Notes under the pieces: model-generated | What the model saw: only the letters and a program-made list of their open reading frames with translations | What the model was told of the DNA's origin: nothing | Database searches by the model: none | Position numbers and translations under genes: made by a program | NCBI GenBank assembly: GCA_016935665.1 | Contig: JAFGQN010000209.1 | Span: 1 to 51,303 of the forward strand | From: Deltaproteobacteria bacterium | GTDB lineage: Bacteria; Myxococcota_A; Polyangia; JAAYKL01 | DNA length: 51,303 nt | Direction of reading: 5' to 3' | In this document: positions 34,069 through 42,332 of the stretch, one piece after another | Layout of the letters: every line of letters starts with the position of its first letter | Position numbering within the stretch: position 1 is the stretch's first letter

Positions 34069-34686
34069 ATGAGAAAATTTGTTATTTCAGTCTGCGTTTT
34101 GTTGAGTGGTTTGGCCATGGCCAAAGCCAGTTACGCCGAACTGCCCGCCGGCAAGTTTCGTCTGCACATGTCGCAAACGTTTGTGGAGGTGGCGACCGGC
34201 GAAGTGAATCCGGATGGCCTGGACAATAGAGAATACGGCGGTCTGGAAATTGGCGTCGGTATGGATCGCATGGGATTTGGTTTTGGGTTTGCACTGGGCG
34301 GAAAACTGCTGCTGGGCGCCAAAGTCAGCCTTGGTCAGGAATCGGGCGATTGGCATCCGGGAAGTGAAGAGGACCATTTTCAGATTTCCGGCATCCCATA
34401 CCTGGAATTCGTTTTCCTCACCACACGCATTCGACCGTTTGCCAAGGTGATGCTGGGCATTGAAGGGGCGCGTTGGGAAGACGGTGGCGGATTTTGGGGA
34501 CTGGTGATGGGTGGTGGCGGTGGTCTGCACTTTTTTCTCGCTCCCAGCGTTTCCATCGATGCAGATTTGGAGCTGGGATTCCGATTTGGTACCGGACACT
34601 GGGACGAGTCCCCGGCGCCAGATCGGGACTTCAGTCACTGGCGCTTCAGCTTTGCCACGTTGGTAGGACTATCGGCATGGTTATGA
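34069..34686 (+). CDS. Secreted outer-membrane beta-barrel-like protein
   Basis: A 205-residue protein with a classical signal peptide cleaved near AKASYA (about residue 23); AAGGAG lies seven bases before the ATG. The mature part has alternating hydrophobic strands with aromatic and glycine residues (GFGFALGGKLLLGAKVSLGQ, PFAKVMLGIEGARW) and ends with aromatic-rich strands. It resembles an eight-stranded barrel or lipid A-type OMP, but no specific family is recognised. The last 41 bases overlap the 3-prime end of the hydrolase gene on the other strand. Confidence 0.6.
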   Translation: MRKFVISVCVLLSGLAMAKASYAELPAGKFRLHMSQTFVEVATGEVNPDGLDNREYGGLEIGVGMDRMGFGFGFALGGKLLLGAKVSLGQESGDWHPGSEEDHFQISGIPYLEFVFLTTRIRPFAKVMLGIEGARWEDGGGFWGLVMGGGGGLHFFLAPSVSIDADLELGFRFGTGHWDESPAPDRDFSHWRFSFATLVGLSAWL

Positions 34687-35452
34687 GCCCCTTTTTTACC
34701 TGCCTTAAAAATACTCGAATCCCTGAGGCGGTCTGATCCGGCGCCTCCAGCTGGGGCAGATGACCCACGCGTTCCAGACAAATCATTACGTTGTTGGGAA
34801 TGCCGTATTCCAGCAGGGCCATTTCTGTGGGCGGTGCGATGGTATCCTCGCGTCCGCAGAGAATAAGGGTGGGACATTGAATTTTTGATAACTCCTCCCG
34901 CATATCGAATGTGGTCGCTGCCTTGAGCAAGTCACCGTAACATCTGCCGCTGCCACTGTATTTGGCCTGCATGGCCACGGCGGCTTCAAACGCCGCTGTC
35001 TGCCGAAATGATTTGGCAACGCTCATTTCCATGTTTTTTAGCAACATCTCAAAAGCGCTGAGTCCTTTTATCTTTTCGAAAAGTGGTAAAATTCCAGGGT
35101 GCCCGTGGGCCCCGGAAGAAATGAGCACCATGGCGGGAACATCGTCCGGATAATCGATATGAAGGCGCAGGCTCACGAATCCACCCAGAGAATGGCCGAT
35201 AATGCATTGTGGCTGGATGTCGTTTTCGGTAAGCCAGGTGTGCACATCTGTTGCCAGAGCCTCAATGGTGCAGGCAGTGGCGTCCGTGCCGGCGGAATAA
35301 TCCAGACAGATGCATTGGTACTCGGGCGCGAAACGCGTTACGAGCTCGTCGAAAATGTGAATGTTTAATCCCAGACCCGGTAGCATGATAAGTGGCGGTC
35401 CATCGCCAATGATTCTGGAATTCAATTTTGAGTTATTCTCTGTTTCAGTCAT
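34646..35452 (-). CDS. Alpha/beta hydrolase
   Basis: A 268-residue hydrolase. LIMLPGLGLNIHIFDEL is the oxyanion region, GHSLGG holds nucleophile Ser88, REDTIAPP the acid Asp and VGHLPQLEAP the His. It likely hydrolyses an ester, lactone or thioester; substrate unknown. A longer frame starts at 35494, but the extra residues would be encoded by a perfect 11-bp inverted repeat, so the ATG at 35452 is preferred, though its ribosome site is weak. It is transcribed away from the MCE operon and converges with the outer-membrane protein gene. Confidence 0.85.
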   Translation of the reverse strand: MTETENNSKLNSRIIGDGPPLIMLPGLGLNIHIFDELVTRFAPEYQCICLDYSAGTDATACTIEALATDVHTWLTENDIQPQCIIGHSLGGFVSLRLHIDYPDDVPAMVLISSGAHGHPGILPLFEKIKGLSAFEMLLKNMEMSVAKSFRQTAAFEAAVAMQAKYSGSGRCYGDLLKAATTFDMREELSKIQCPTLILCGREDTIAPPTEMALLEYGIPNNVMICLERVGHLPQLEAPDQTASGIRVFLRQVKKGLITMPIVLPTWQS

Positions 35453-35468
35453 CGGAATTCTTTGGGCC

Positions 35469-35496
35469 AGATGCACATGAATCGACATGTGCATCT
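35469..35496. promoter_or_regulatory. Perfect 11-bp inverted repeat in a divergent promoter region
   Basis: AGATGCACATG and CATGTGCATCT are separated by six bases, a perfect 28-bp dyad just upstream of the hydrolase start and 86 bases before mlaE. It is a strong candidate operator for one or both divergent units. No regulator gene is adjacent. Confidence 0.55.
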
Positions 35497-35504
35497 CTGT
35501 AGTT

Positions 35505-35528
35505 CATTTATGTGATCTACCATAAATG
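35505..35528. promoter_or_regulatory. Second inverted repeat upstream of mlaE
   Basis: CATTTATG and CATAAATG are perfect arms with an eight-base spacer, nine bases after the larger repeat. The adjacent AT-rich TGATATAAAA could hold a -10 box for the MCE operon. Confidence 0.4.
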
Positions 35529-35581
35529 TGTGATATAAAAACAACGTTTCCTGGAATAATGAGCGAAAGCGAATCAAACCC

Positions 35582-36406
35582 ATGGACGTGTTGCAAAAAA
35601 CCGGACAGGCCGGTATCGGATTTGTAAAGTATCTGTTAACGCTGGTGGCCCTTTTTTATTTGTCCATTAAAGTGATTTGGACCAACCGCGATTTGGGCAA
35701 GCGTGAGCTGTTTCGTCAGATATTTTTGCAAATTTATTTCACAGGTGTTCAGGCCATTATCCCGGTATCGGTGGTGGCTCTGGCCGTGGGAACGTTTGCA
35801 ATCGTTAGCGGCATTGGCGGCGCCGGATTTCTGATGACCGGGTCTTCCAATATTGGGCGAATTGTGACCGTGGTGGTCATTCGCGAGATTGCGCCGCTAC
35901 TGACGGGCGGCATTGTGATTGTGCGCTCGGCCACCGCCATTGCGGCGGAGTTGGGCAGTATGCGGGTACAGCGTGAAATCGAGGCGCTGGAGGCGATGGG
36001 GATTTCGCCCGTATTGCAGCTGTTGACCCCGCGCATCTTTGGCGGTCTCATTTCTTTTGCAGGACTCAATGTGATATTCGATGCTGTGGCCCTGGTGTGT
36101 GGATTCGCCATTTCCCAGACAATGGTGTCCATACCCGCAGACGTGTTTTTTAAATCGGTATTTTCGGCGGTGACGCCTATTCATCTGGTGGGGTTGCTCA
36201 TCAAGGTGCTGGTGGGAGGCATTGGGATTTTCCTTATCGCCTGCTACCATGGCATGGCAGTGGGGCGTTCCTCGACGGAGGTGCCGGTGGCCGTGTCCAG
36301 AGCATCATTGAATGCGTTGGTGTTTCTGCTTTCCGTTGATTTGGCCGTGTCGTTTACGTTACTGCTGTATCATGATGCCAATAAATACCTGGGAGGCATG
36401 TTTTGA
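35582..36406 (+). CDS. mlaE: MlaE-type ABC permease
   Basis: A 274-residue integral protein of the MlaE/YrbE family with about five to six helices. IPVSVVALAVGTFAIVSG, REIAPLLTGGIVIVRSATAI and ELGSMRVQREIEALEAMGI are the family blocks; the last is the coupling helix that contacts the ATPase. It moves phospholipids or other hydrophobic molecules between the membranes, together with MlaF and MlaD. It overlaps the next gene by four bases. Confidence 0.92.
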   Translation: MDVLQKTGQAGIGFVKYLLTLVALFYLSIKVIWTNRDLGKRELFRQIFLQIYFTGVQAIIPVSVVALAVGTFAIVSGIGGAGFLMTGSSNIGRIVTVVVIREIAPLLTGGIVIVRSATAIAAELGSMRVQREIEALEAMGISPVLQLLTPRIFGGLISFAGLNVIFDAVALVCGFAISQTMVSIPADVFFKSVFSAVTPIHLVGLLIKVLVGGIGIFLIACYHGMAVGRSSTEVPVAVSRASLNALVFLLSVDLAVSFTLLLYHDANKYLGGMF

Positions 36407-37131
36407 CCACCGCGCTTCCTGTATTGCGATTGACCGATGGCATACGGTTTTTTTTCAGTCAGATTGAGTACAGTGTTGAGCGGTTGCGCTGTGACACCGG
36501 TCAGTGGGTGGCCTTTGTGCCCGCAGACGCGGATCCGGTGACGGATCCGTCGGGCACGTTGGCCAGAACGCTCATGACGTTGAGTCCCCCGGCGCAGGGA
36601 ACGGTGGAAATTTTTGGGATTGAAGGCTATAGCATTCCGTATCGGGATGTACAGCGGTTGCGATCGCGAATCGGGTTTGTCCAGGGCTTTGGGGGATTGC
36701 TTTCAAACCGAACCATTCGTGAGAACGTGGCATTGCCGGCAGCGGTGCACGGACGGTTTACAGTCGAAGAGGAGCGCCGCATGGTGGACGAACGCCTCCG
36801 AGAGTTTAAACTGCGTACCGTTCAGGATTTGTCTCCCCATCTGGTGGATGGATATACCCGCTGGCGGGCCTGCCTTGCCCGGGCGTTGATTCTCAATCCG
36901 GGATATGTGGTTCTGGAGGGCATTGGAGACTGGGAAATGGACTCTGGTCGCGGTGTGGCCTGGACCGGGATTCGGGCCTATCATGATCGGGGCGATAATC
37001 TTATTTGCATCTGCGCATCCCGTCGAAATCAGGGGTTCGAAACGTGGTTTCAGGAAAACGGTGGTATACTGGTCGAATACGTTGACCGAACAAACCGCAG
37101 ACAAACCCTGCCGGGAAATGATTCGTTTTAA
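36403..37131 (+). CDS. Degenerate ABC ATPase (MlaF-like pseudo-ATPase)
   Basis: A 242-residue protein in the place of MlaF. It aligns along the ABC fold and keeps the Q-loop block IGFVQGFGGLLSNRTIRENV (Gln94) and ARALILNP. The Walker A loop is gone: ADADPVTDPSGTLAR stands in its place. The signature LSGGQ reads LVDGYTR, Walker B plus catalytic Glu reads VVLEGIGD, and the switch His region reads CASRR. It probably cannot hydrolyse ATP. Start is TTG, six bases after GGGAGG and overlapping the mlaE stop. The gene is intact, with no stop or frameshift, so it is under selection as a protein. Confidence 0.75.
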   Translation: MTTALPVLRLTDGIRFFFSQIEYSVERLRCDTGQWVAFVPADADPVTDPSGTLARTLMTLSPPAQGTVEIFGIEGYSIPYRDVQRLRSRIGFVQGFGGLLSNRTIRENVALPAAVHGRFTVEEERRMVDERLREFKLRTVQDLSPHLVDGYTRWRACLARALILNPGYVVLEGIGDWEMDSGRGVAWTGIRAYHDRGDNLICICASRRNQGFETWFQENGGILVEYVDRTNRRQTLPGNDSF

Positions 37132-37161
37132 GGAGGGCGTCAGGCCCAGGGAGCAGTATCG

Positions 37162-38274
37162 GTGAAATTCTATCTCTCATATCGCGAGCGTGTCGCCGGC
37201 TTTTTTATTCTGGCCACCCTGGTGTTGATCACTTTGTTCGTGATTGGCGCTGCGGTTGAAAACCTGTGGTTCACCCCCAAGGAGAGTTTTTACGTGTACA
37301 TCGTTCGGGGCGATGGACTGGGCAAAGGATCGCCGGTGCTGCTGTCGGGGGTGGAAATTGGCGAAATTGGCGAGCTGCGCATTATGAAAGATGGACGGGT
37401 CAATGTGGAGTTGAAGGTGCAGCAAAAGCATGCGCACCGCGTGACATCGGCCACCCGCGCGGAAATTCGTCGCGCCATGGGAATTGGTGAAAAGCGCGTG
37501 GTGCTGTATGTGCCGCCGGACGCGGAACCCCACGCGTTGCCGTTGGGCCCCAACGCAGTAATACCTGCGGACGAACCTCGGGATTTGCTCGATGTGATGA
37601 CCACATTGGATTTGGGCAAGTATCTGGACACTATGGACAGGGCCGTGAATTCTCTGGATTTGCTGCTGCGTAAAATGGATGAGGAGGAACGGCTGGCGCG
37701 CATGGTGGAAGCGTTTGATAAACTGGGTCCCACTTTGGATATTATGCAGTCGTTTTTTACCGAAATTCAGGAACCCATGGTGACGCTGCTTTCAGACCCG
37801 GCCACCCGCGAGGCGTTTAAAGGGGGCGCCAAACTGTTTAACGACCCGAAGACACGAAAGCTGATTCACAAGCTGACAAAATCACTGGAAGATGAAAAGC
37901 TGGATAGACTTGTTGAAAAGAGTAACCAGCTTATTTCGTCGCTCAACGCAGTGCTGGCTGAAGATGGTCATATGCAGGGCACACTGGCGGGAGCCGACAA
38001 ATTGCTCAACAGTGGTCAATTGCAGCGTGTCATGTCGTCTATGGAACATTTGGCGGCGGACAAAAAGCTGGAGCAGCTTTTGCACAACATGAGCACGTTG
38101 TCGGTACAGATGGCCAAAATCGGGCCCGAAATTCCCGAAATGACGCAGGAGCTGAACGCCACCATGCGGGAGTTGTCCATTGTGCTCAAGGCGCTTCAGA
38201 AAACCTGGCTGCTGGATGAAGAGGCCGCCGAAGTCATTAAGAACATGAAGCAGGACAGAAAGAAAAAGAAATAA
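37162..38274 (+). CDS. mlaD: MCE/MlaD family lipid-transport protein
   Basis: A 370-residue protein with an N-terminal membrane anchor (11-33: VAGFFILATLVLITLFVIGAA), one MCE domain at about 40-120 (DGLGKGSPVLLSGVEIGEIG, VNVELKVQQKHAHRVTSATR, IGEKRVVLYVPP), and a long helical C-terminal part. It forms a periplasmic ring that binds lipid. The GTG start lies eight bases after AGGGAG. Third gene of the operon; MlaB and MlaC are absent. Confidence 0.9.
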   Translation: MKFYLSYRERVAGFFILATLVLITLFVIGAAVENLWFTPKESFYVYIVRGDGLGKGSPVLLSGVEIGEIGELRIMKDGRVNVELKVQQKHAHRVTSATRAEIRRAMGIGEKRVVLYVPPDAEPHALPLGPNAVIPADEPRDLLDVMTTLDLGKYLDTMDRAVNSLDLLLRKMDEEERLARMVEAFDKLGPTLDIMQSFFTEIQEPMVTLLSDPATREAFKGGAKLFNDPKTRKLIHKLTKSLEDEKLDRLVEKSNQLISSLNAVLAEDGHMQGTLAGADKLLNSGQLQRVMSSMEHLAADKKLEQLLHNMSTLSVQMAKIGPEIPEMTQELNATMRELSIVLKALQKTWLLDEEAAEVIKNMKQDRKKKK

Positions 38275-38286
38275 GCGGGCAATGGG

Positions 38287-39444
38287 CTACGCTTCTTTGT
38301 CGTTTTTTTTCGTTTCCATGCGTTTCACTTTTAGAGACAGTGCTTCGCATTTTTCTGCCAGTTGGGCGTATTCGGGCTGGTGGGGAAACAGGTTGGCCAC
38401 ACGCCGTGTGACCGTTGCCGCCGCATGAATCTGTCTGGTGTCGATTAGATATCTGGACTGGGCCTTGAGCAATAGTGGGTGTTCCCCAAAACGCTCAAGC
38501 GCGGTATCGAGAAGCGCGCCCATTTCGTCTATTTGCATTTCTTCTGCCAGGTGTTTAAGCAACTGCACATGGGCAAAAAGGGCTCCCGGATCCTCTGTGA
38601 CAGCACGTCGGAAAATGGCATCCGCACTTTCGGTGTTTCCCTGTCCCTTTTTTAAATTGCCCAAAAGAATTCTGGCCCGGGTGATACAGCTGGCCCGCTG
38701 ATTCATGGCATCCAGTTTTTCGAGGTGGGGAATTGCATCCAACGCACGCCCCAGTTGAATGAGCTGTGTGGCGTATTCCTCGATGGTCTGAGGATCATCG
38801 GGGTGTTCCTGATATTTCAGTTCCAGCAATCGCGTATAGCGTAAATTGCGTGAGCGGTTGTGCTTTTCCGAAATCACATATCCATAATGGTGAATGGGAA
38901 CGTTTAACGGAGATATATCGATGTGATTTCGTTTTGCGGAAGCGAGCACACTCTCATGGATGCGCTGTTCGAATTTCAAACCGCAATGCAAATCAAAGAA
39001 TTTGGTATTCTGCGCTTCAAAATAACCGATTTGTCCCCGCTCTTCTGTGGGAAACTCTCCAGGAACCGGCATCCACTGCACATGCTGCGGATTGCTGTAG
39101 TAGTTGCGTTGCGGCATGGTATAACAGCGTCGATGGTGTTGCGCCGCCTTCTTCAGCGCTTTGAAACTGCTGTGCGAAATGCGTTCATCCACATCGATAC
39201 ACAGGGCATATCGGGATGTGGCCAGGCGAAGGGACTCATTGCGTGCGGCTGAAAAATCATCACACCATTCAAAAAAAAACACTTTAGCTCCGGCCGTGCG
39301 GGCGATGGATGCTGTGCCATCGGTGGATCCGGTGTCCACCACGATGATTTCACGAACGAGAGGAAGATGGTGTGCGATAAATGCAGCGATGCGAGTGGCT
39401 TCGTTTTTGGCAATCACCGTCAGTGAAATGGAAGAAGAATTCAA
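38287..39444 (-). CDS. Family 2 glycosyltransferase with C-terminal TPRs
   Basis: A 385-residue protein. The GT2 core is at 5-180: ISLTVIAKNEATRI, VVDTGSTDGTASIA, EWCDDFSAARNESLRLA and the metal site CIDVDER. This is the group of SunS/YcbB-like enzymes that often glycosylate proteins. From about residue 205 helices of the TPR type follow (EEYATQLIQLGRALDAIPHL, GALFAHVQLLKHLAEEMQI). Start is TTG with AGGTGG six bases upstream. It converges with mlaD, 12 bases apart. Confidence 0.85.
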   Translation of the reverse strand: MNSSSISLTVIAKNEATRIAAFIAHHLPLVREIIVVDTGSTDGTASIARTAGAKVFFFEWCDDFSAARNESLRLATSRYALCIDVDERISHSSFKALKKAAQHHRRCYTMPQRNYYSNPQHVQWMPVPGEFPTEERGQIGYFEAQNTKFFDLHCGLKFEQRIHESVLASAKRNHIDISPLNVPIHHYGYVISEKHNRSRNLRYTRLLELKYQEHPDDPQTIEEYATQLIQLGRALDAIPHLEKLDAMNQRASCITRARILLGNLKKGQGNTESADAIFRRAVTEDPGALFAHVQLLKHLAEEMQIDEMGALLDTALERFGEHPLLLKAQSRYLIDTRQIHAAATVTRRVANLFPHQPEYAQLAEKCEALSLKVKRMETKKNDKEA

Positions 39445-39893
39445 TGTGCGCCACCTTTTGAAAAAATCTCATTCATGCAGATTAATATGGGCCCTGGACT
39501 TAAGTGCGCCAATGATGATGCATTTCTTTGATAAATCCGGAATCGTTTTTCATACATCCAATGAAAAAGATTTGCATCGGCAACTCACGCATTTTCCACG
39601 GGTGGAGGCTTCTTTTTTTGAACGCGGATGACTTTATTCAGATTCGCGTTCAGGGGGTGGCCCGTGAAATTGATGACACTGCGCTTCGCCCGAAAATTGC
39701 AAATACGCCGGGTCACGAGTTTTTGAGGCTATGGTTTGTAACGAAGGGCCTGGATTTGTCGAATTTTTAAGATTAAAAAGCGCCAGGCGGATATGTGGGT
39801 AATGGGCGTCAATTTTGACTACCCGCGACCCAAAATCGCTTTTACTGTCTCCCGTTGCCCTTGCGTTGGGTTGCGATGAATCCGTTGCCGCTA
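39445..39893. other. Intergenic region, 449 bp
   Basis: A stretch between the glycosyltransferase gene and the DUF438-like ORF. The plus-strand frame 39528-39770 (80 codons) lacks a ribosome site and recognisable content. No clear promoter or terminator is visible. It may contain decayed sequence. Confidence 0.4.
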
Positions 39894-40139
39894 TCAGTTG
39901 GAGCGATGGGACAGTTCACGGTGGAACAGTTGGTGGCGGGTCCATTTTTTGGCCCGTTTTCGAGGGACACCCTCGATAACCATCTGTTGTTTGATTTCCT
40001 CGCATTCCGTGGCATCCGCGCTGGAAATAACATCGTGAAACTGGTCAAACAGCGACGATGGCTCTTTGCCGCGGTGCAGTTCCAAAAGTATTTCCTTGAA
40101 CCTGGTCACATTTGATCTGTTTTCTATTACTTTGTTCAT
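39894..40139 (-). CDS. Short ORF resembling the N-terminal part of DUF438
   Basis: An 81-residue basic protein. SNVTRFKEILLELHRGKEPS followed by FDQFHDVISSADATECEEIKQ and MVIEGVP resembles the start of DUF438 proteins, which normally continue into a hemerythrin-like or PAS region of 300-400 residues. Here the protein ends with Lys/Arg-rich residues soon after the Val-Pro. GAGGAGG lies seven bases before the ATG, so it is probably translated. It could be a gene remnant or a small stand-alone domain. Confidence 0.5.
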   Translation of the reverse strand: MNKVIENRSNVTRFKEILLELHRGKEPSSLFDQFHDVISSADATECEEIKQQMVIEGVPRKRAKKWTRHQLFHRELSHRSN

Positions 40140-40572
40140 AAACGTCCTCCTCAAATTTGAAAACGTTGTAAGATTCAGTATCCGTTCAAAATCTCAATGT
40201 TGCTGTCATGGAACCAAATTAATGTCTGTCTGAGCCAGCGCAAGGGCTGTACGGCGTAAAAGTGGGACGGTATGCATTGGGTGGCGCTTTATTCAGAGGG
40301 AAATGGTTGAAATGAAAGGGACAGAGCCGGGCATGATGTGAATGGGACGGGGCATTTTTTTTTACGGCAGGCATGGCAGCGCCGACACACTTAGACAAAA
40401 AAAATCAGTATTCCCAAATAACTTGAGTGGCGTATGAAATCCTCGTGTAGGTGGGGAAGTGTTGAAGACGGCTTTTTAAAAGTGAAATGAGTTGTTGTGG
40501 CGACGGTGGTTCGGGACTGATGTTCCCTCGCCATTTTGGAAATTCCGTTCCGGGCATATGACTCTCTCTCTC
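40140..40572. other. Intergenic region, 433 bp
   Basis: A region between the DUF438-like ORF and the methylase gene with no convincing coding frame. It holds several GGGACRG words (40261, 40317, 40343), a T-run at 40356 and a CT-repeat at 40562-40575. The GGGACAG words recall REP fragments. No terminator with a good stem is seen. Confidence 0.4.
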
Positions 40573-41619
40573 TCAACTCCCCACTATGATAACTTCTCTG
40601 GATTTGGTGTTTTTGCTTAGCGCGTACACATACTGGCCACAATCTTCGATACGTACCCTCTTACCCGACTTTTTCAGCATTTCAGCGAGTTCATCAATGC
40701 CGGGAATGCCGTCGCAGCGGTAGGAGATAACAATGTGGGCATGCTCGCATTTTTTAATAATATTTTTGAAGGCGCCGGTAATTTTATCCGCTTTGGACCA
40801 CGGACTGGTGCCTCTGTCCGCGAGGGGTTTGTGCCTGTAGCGGTGAAGGAGTCGTTCTTCCCACCGGGCGTCATCTTCCAGACTGATGCCTTCCAGAAAG
40901 TGGTAGTAGTCCTGATAATCCACACTGCTGCCATTGGCCGACACATATGGGGGATCGAGGTACACCAAATCCGCTGTGGAAAAATCGGCCTCTTCAGCGG
41001 TTTGTTGCTGAACTGTTATCTTTTTGGGACTGGCAAAGCGGGCCAGCTGCAATTCTTCGGCGTATCGACGGATGAGCACCTCAAAAGGGGTGTCCCAGGT
41101 GGTTTTATTGCCAAAGCTGCGCTTCACTTCCTGCTGCCGCATGTACAGGTTGGCGCGATGAAAAAGGTTGTAGGGGCGCTTGGCCAGCGCTGCTTGAAAC
41201 AGGGCAAAAAAGGCACTGTTTTTAAGTGGACCGGGCCAGCGCCCGCAAACGCTGCGGAACTGATCAAGAAAACGATTTTCCGAGCGTAAAAAAAACAGAC
41301 CGTCAAATTGCTTTTCGATAAATCCTTCGGGGGCGGACGCGACAGGCAGTTGCGCCAGCGCGTTGTTCAGTGTCGGTAAAAATGCGGTGGTGTCATTGTC
41401 CAGCAGCGCACTGGTACAGCACGTATTCCATTGCATGGCATCGGAGGCCAGAACCTGGCAATTGAGAGACTTGAGCAGGTACGATACGGCGCCACTGCCG
41501 CAAAACGGATCCGCGGCAACGAAGAATTCCAGCGTTTCGAAAACAGCTTTCAATGCAGGCAACAGCTTGCGCTTTGAACCGAGGTAGCGTGTGGTTGGAA
41601 AAGCGTCCAATGGTTTCAC
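40573..41619 (-). CDS. D12 class N6-adenine DNA methyltransferase
   Basis: A 348-residue enzyme. Motif X TRYLGSKRKLLPAL (9-22), motif I ADPFCGSGAVSYLL for SAM binding and motif IV DLVYLDPPYV (DPPY) give the D12/Dam-like alpha class. No restriction endonuclease gene is beside it, so it may be an orphan, epigenetic-type methylase or a moron. The long non-coding stretch downstream is unusual in this dense window. Start codon GTG, 11 bases after the AgmX-like gene. Confidence 0.9.
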   Translation of the reverse strand: MKPLDAFPTTRYLGSKRKLLPALKAVFETLEFFVAADPFCGSGAVSYLLKSLNCQVLASDAMQWNTCCTSALLDNDTTAFLPTLNNALAQLPVASAPEGFIEKQFDGLFFLRSENRFLDQFRSVCGRWPGPLKNSAFFALFQAALAKRPYNLFHRANLYMRQQEVKRSFGNKTTWDTPFEVLIRRYAEELQLARFASPKKITVQQQTAEEADFSTADLVYLDPPYVSANGSSVDYQDYYHFLEGISLEDDARWEERLLHRYRHKPLADRGTSPWSKADKITGAFKNIIKKCEHAHIVISYRCDGIPGIDELAEMLKKSGKRVRIEDCGQYVYALSKNTKSREVIIVGS

Positions 41620-41630
41620 TGGTGTCCGTT

Positions 41631-42236
41631 CTATTCAAAAATAATGGGGTAGTGCACAATCATGTCCGGACCATTGAAACTGCGAAATCGGATGGCCTTG
41701 ACAATTCGGCGAAAACAGGCGCCGGTGTCGCCTTTAACCATGGCATTGGGACCCTTCAGGTTCACTTGTGTCACCGAACCATCGCCGGAAATGCTTATCC
41801 CAATCACCAGCTTTCCGGTGTTGGGCGCGTCCGGTGGCATGAGAGTGAGGCACCGCTGGATCCCATTGAATCGCTGGTCGATGGCATTTTCGATTTCGCC
41901 GTTGGAAAGCTGTTCTTCGCCACCGCCGCCCATGGCGACATTTCGCGTCCCCGCCTGCAATTCATCACCACTTTCTCCCTCTCCGGTTTCGTAACCCAAA
42001 TCGGATGCTGCAGGCGCCTTCTGGTTTTGGTAACGCCGCTTTCGTCGAATTCGTTTTTTCTTTTTGGGGGCCTCAACGGCGATGTCCACTTCGGTGTCGG
42101 GAACGAAAGGTGCAGTGACGATTTCATCTGAGGCCTGTGGCGGTTCAAATACTTCGATGAATCCCTGACTCTGGGCATACACCACTGTCAGCCATATAAA
42201 AGAAGAAATCGAAGCACCAAGTAGAAACAGTTTCAT
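41631..42236 (-). CDS. AgmX/PglI C-terminal domain protein
   Basis: A 201-residue exported or membrane-anchored protein. An N-terminal hydrophobic segment (MKLFLLGASISSFIWLTVVYA) is followed by a Pro/Glu/Lys-rich linker with a basic patch and then a TonB-C-like fold: EIENAIDQRFNGIQRCL, GKLVIGISISGDGSVTQVNL and CFRRIVKAIRFRSFNG. This is the AgmX/PglI type seen in gliding-motility and related proteins of Myxococcota. AAGGAT lies seven bases before the chosen ATG. Probably acts in the periplasm; role here unknown. Confidence 0.75.
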   Translation of the reverse strand: MKLFLLGASISSFIWLTVVYAQSQGFIEVFEPPQASDEIVTAPFVPDTEVDIAVEAPKKKKRIRRKRRYQNQKAPAASDLGYETGEGESGDELQAGTRNVAMGGGGEEQLSNGEIENAIDQRFNGIQRCLTLMPPDAPNTGKLVIGISISGDGSVTQVNLKGPNAMVKGDTGACFRRIVKAIRFRSFNGPDMIVHYPIIFE

Positions 42237-42332
42237 GCAAAATCCTTTTCGCCGCATTGCCATCTTAGCAGGCAGGTTTGGGCGAGGACATTTTATGCAC
42301 AATCTCCAGGATTCACAACCGTACAGGTGCGT

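Noticed and set aside
39528-39770. 80-codon plus-strand frame
   Set aside because: No ribosome site, no signal, no recognisable fold; kept only as part of an intergenic description.
40562-40575. CT dinucleotide run
   Set aside because: Only six to seven units next to a stop codon; not evidence of phase variation.
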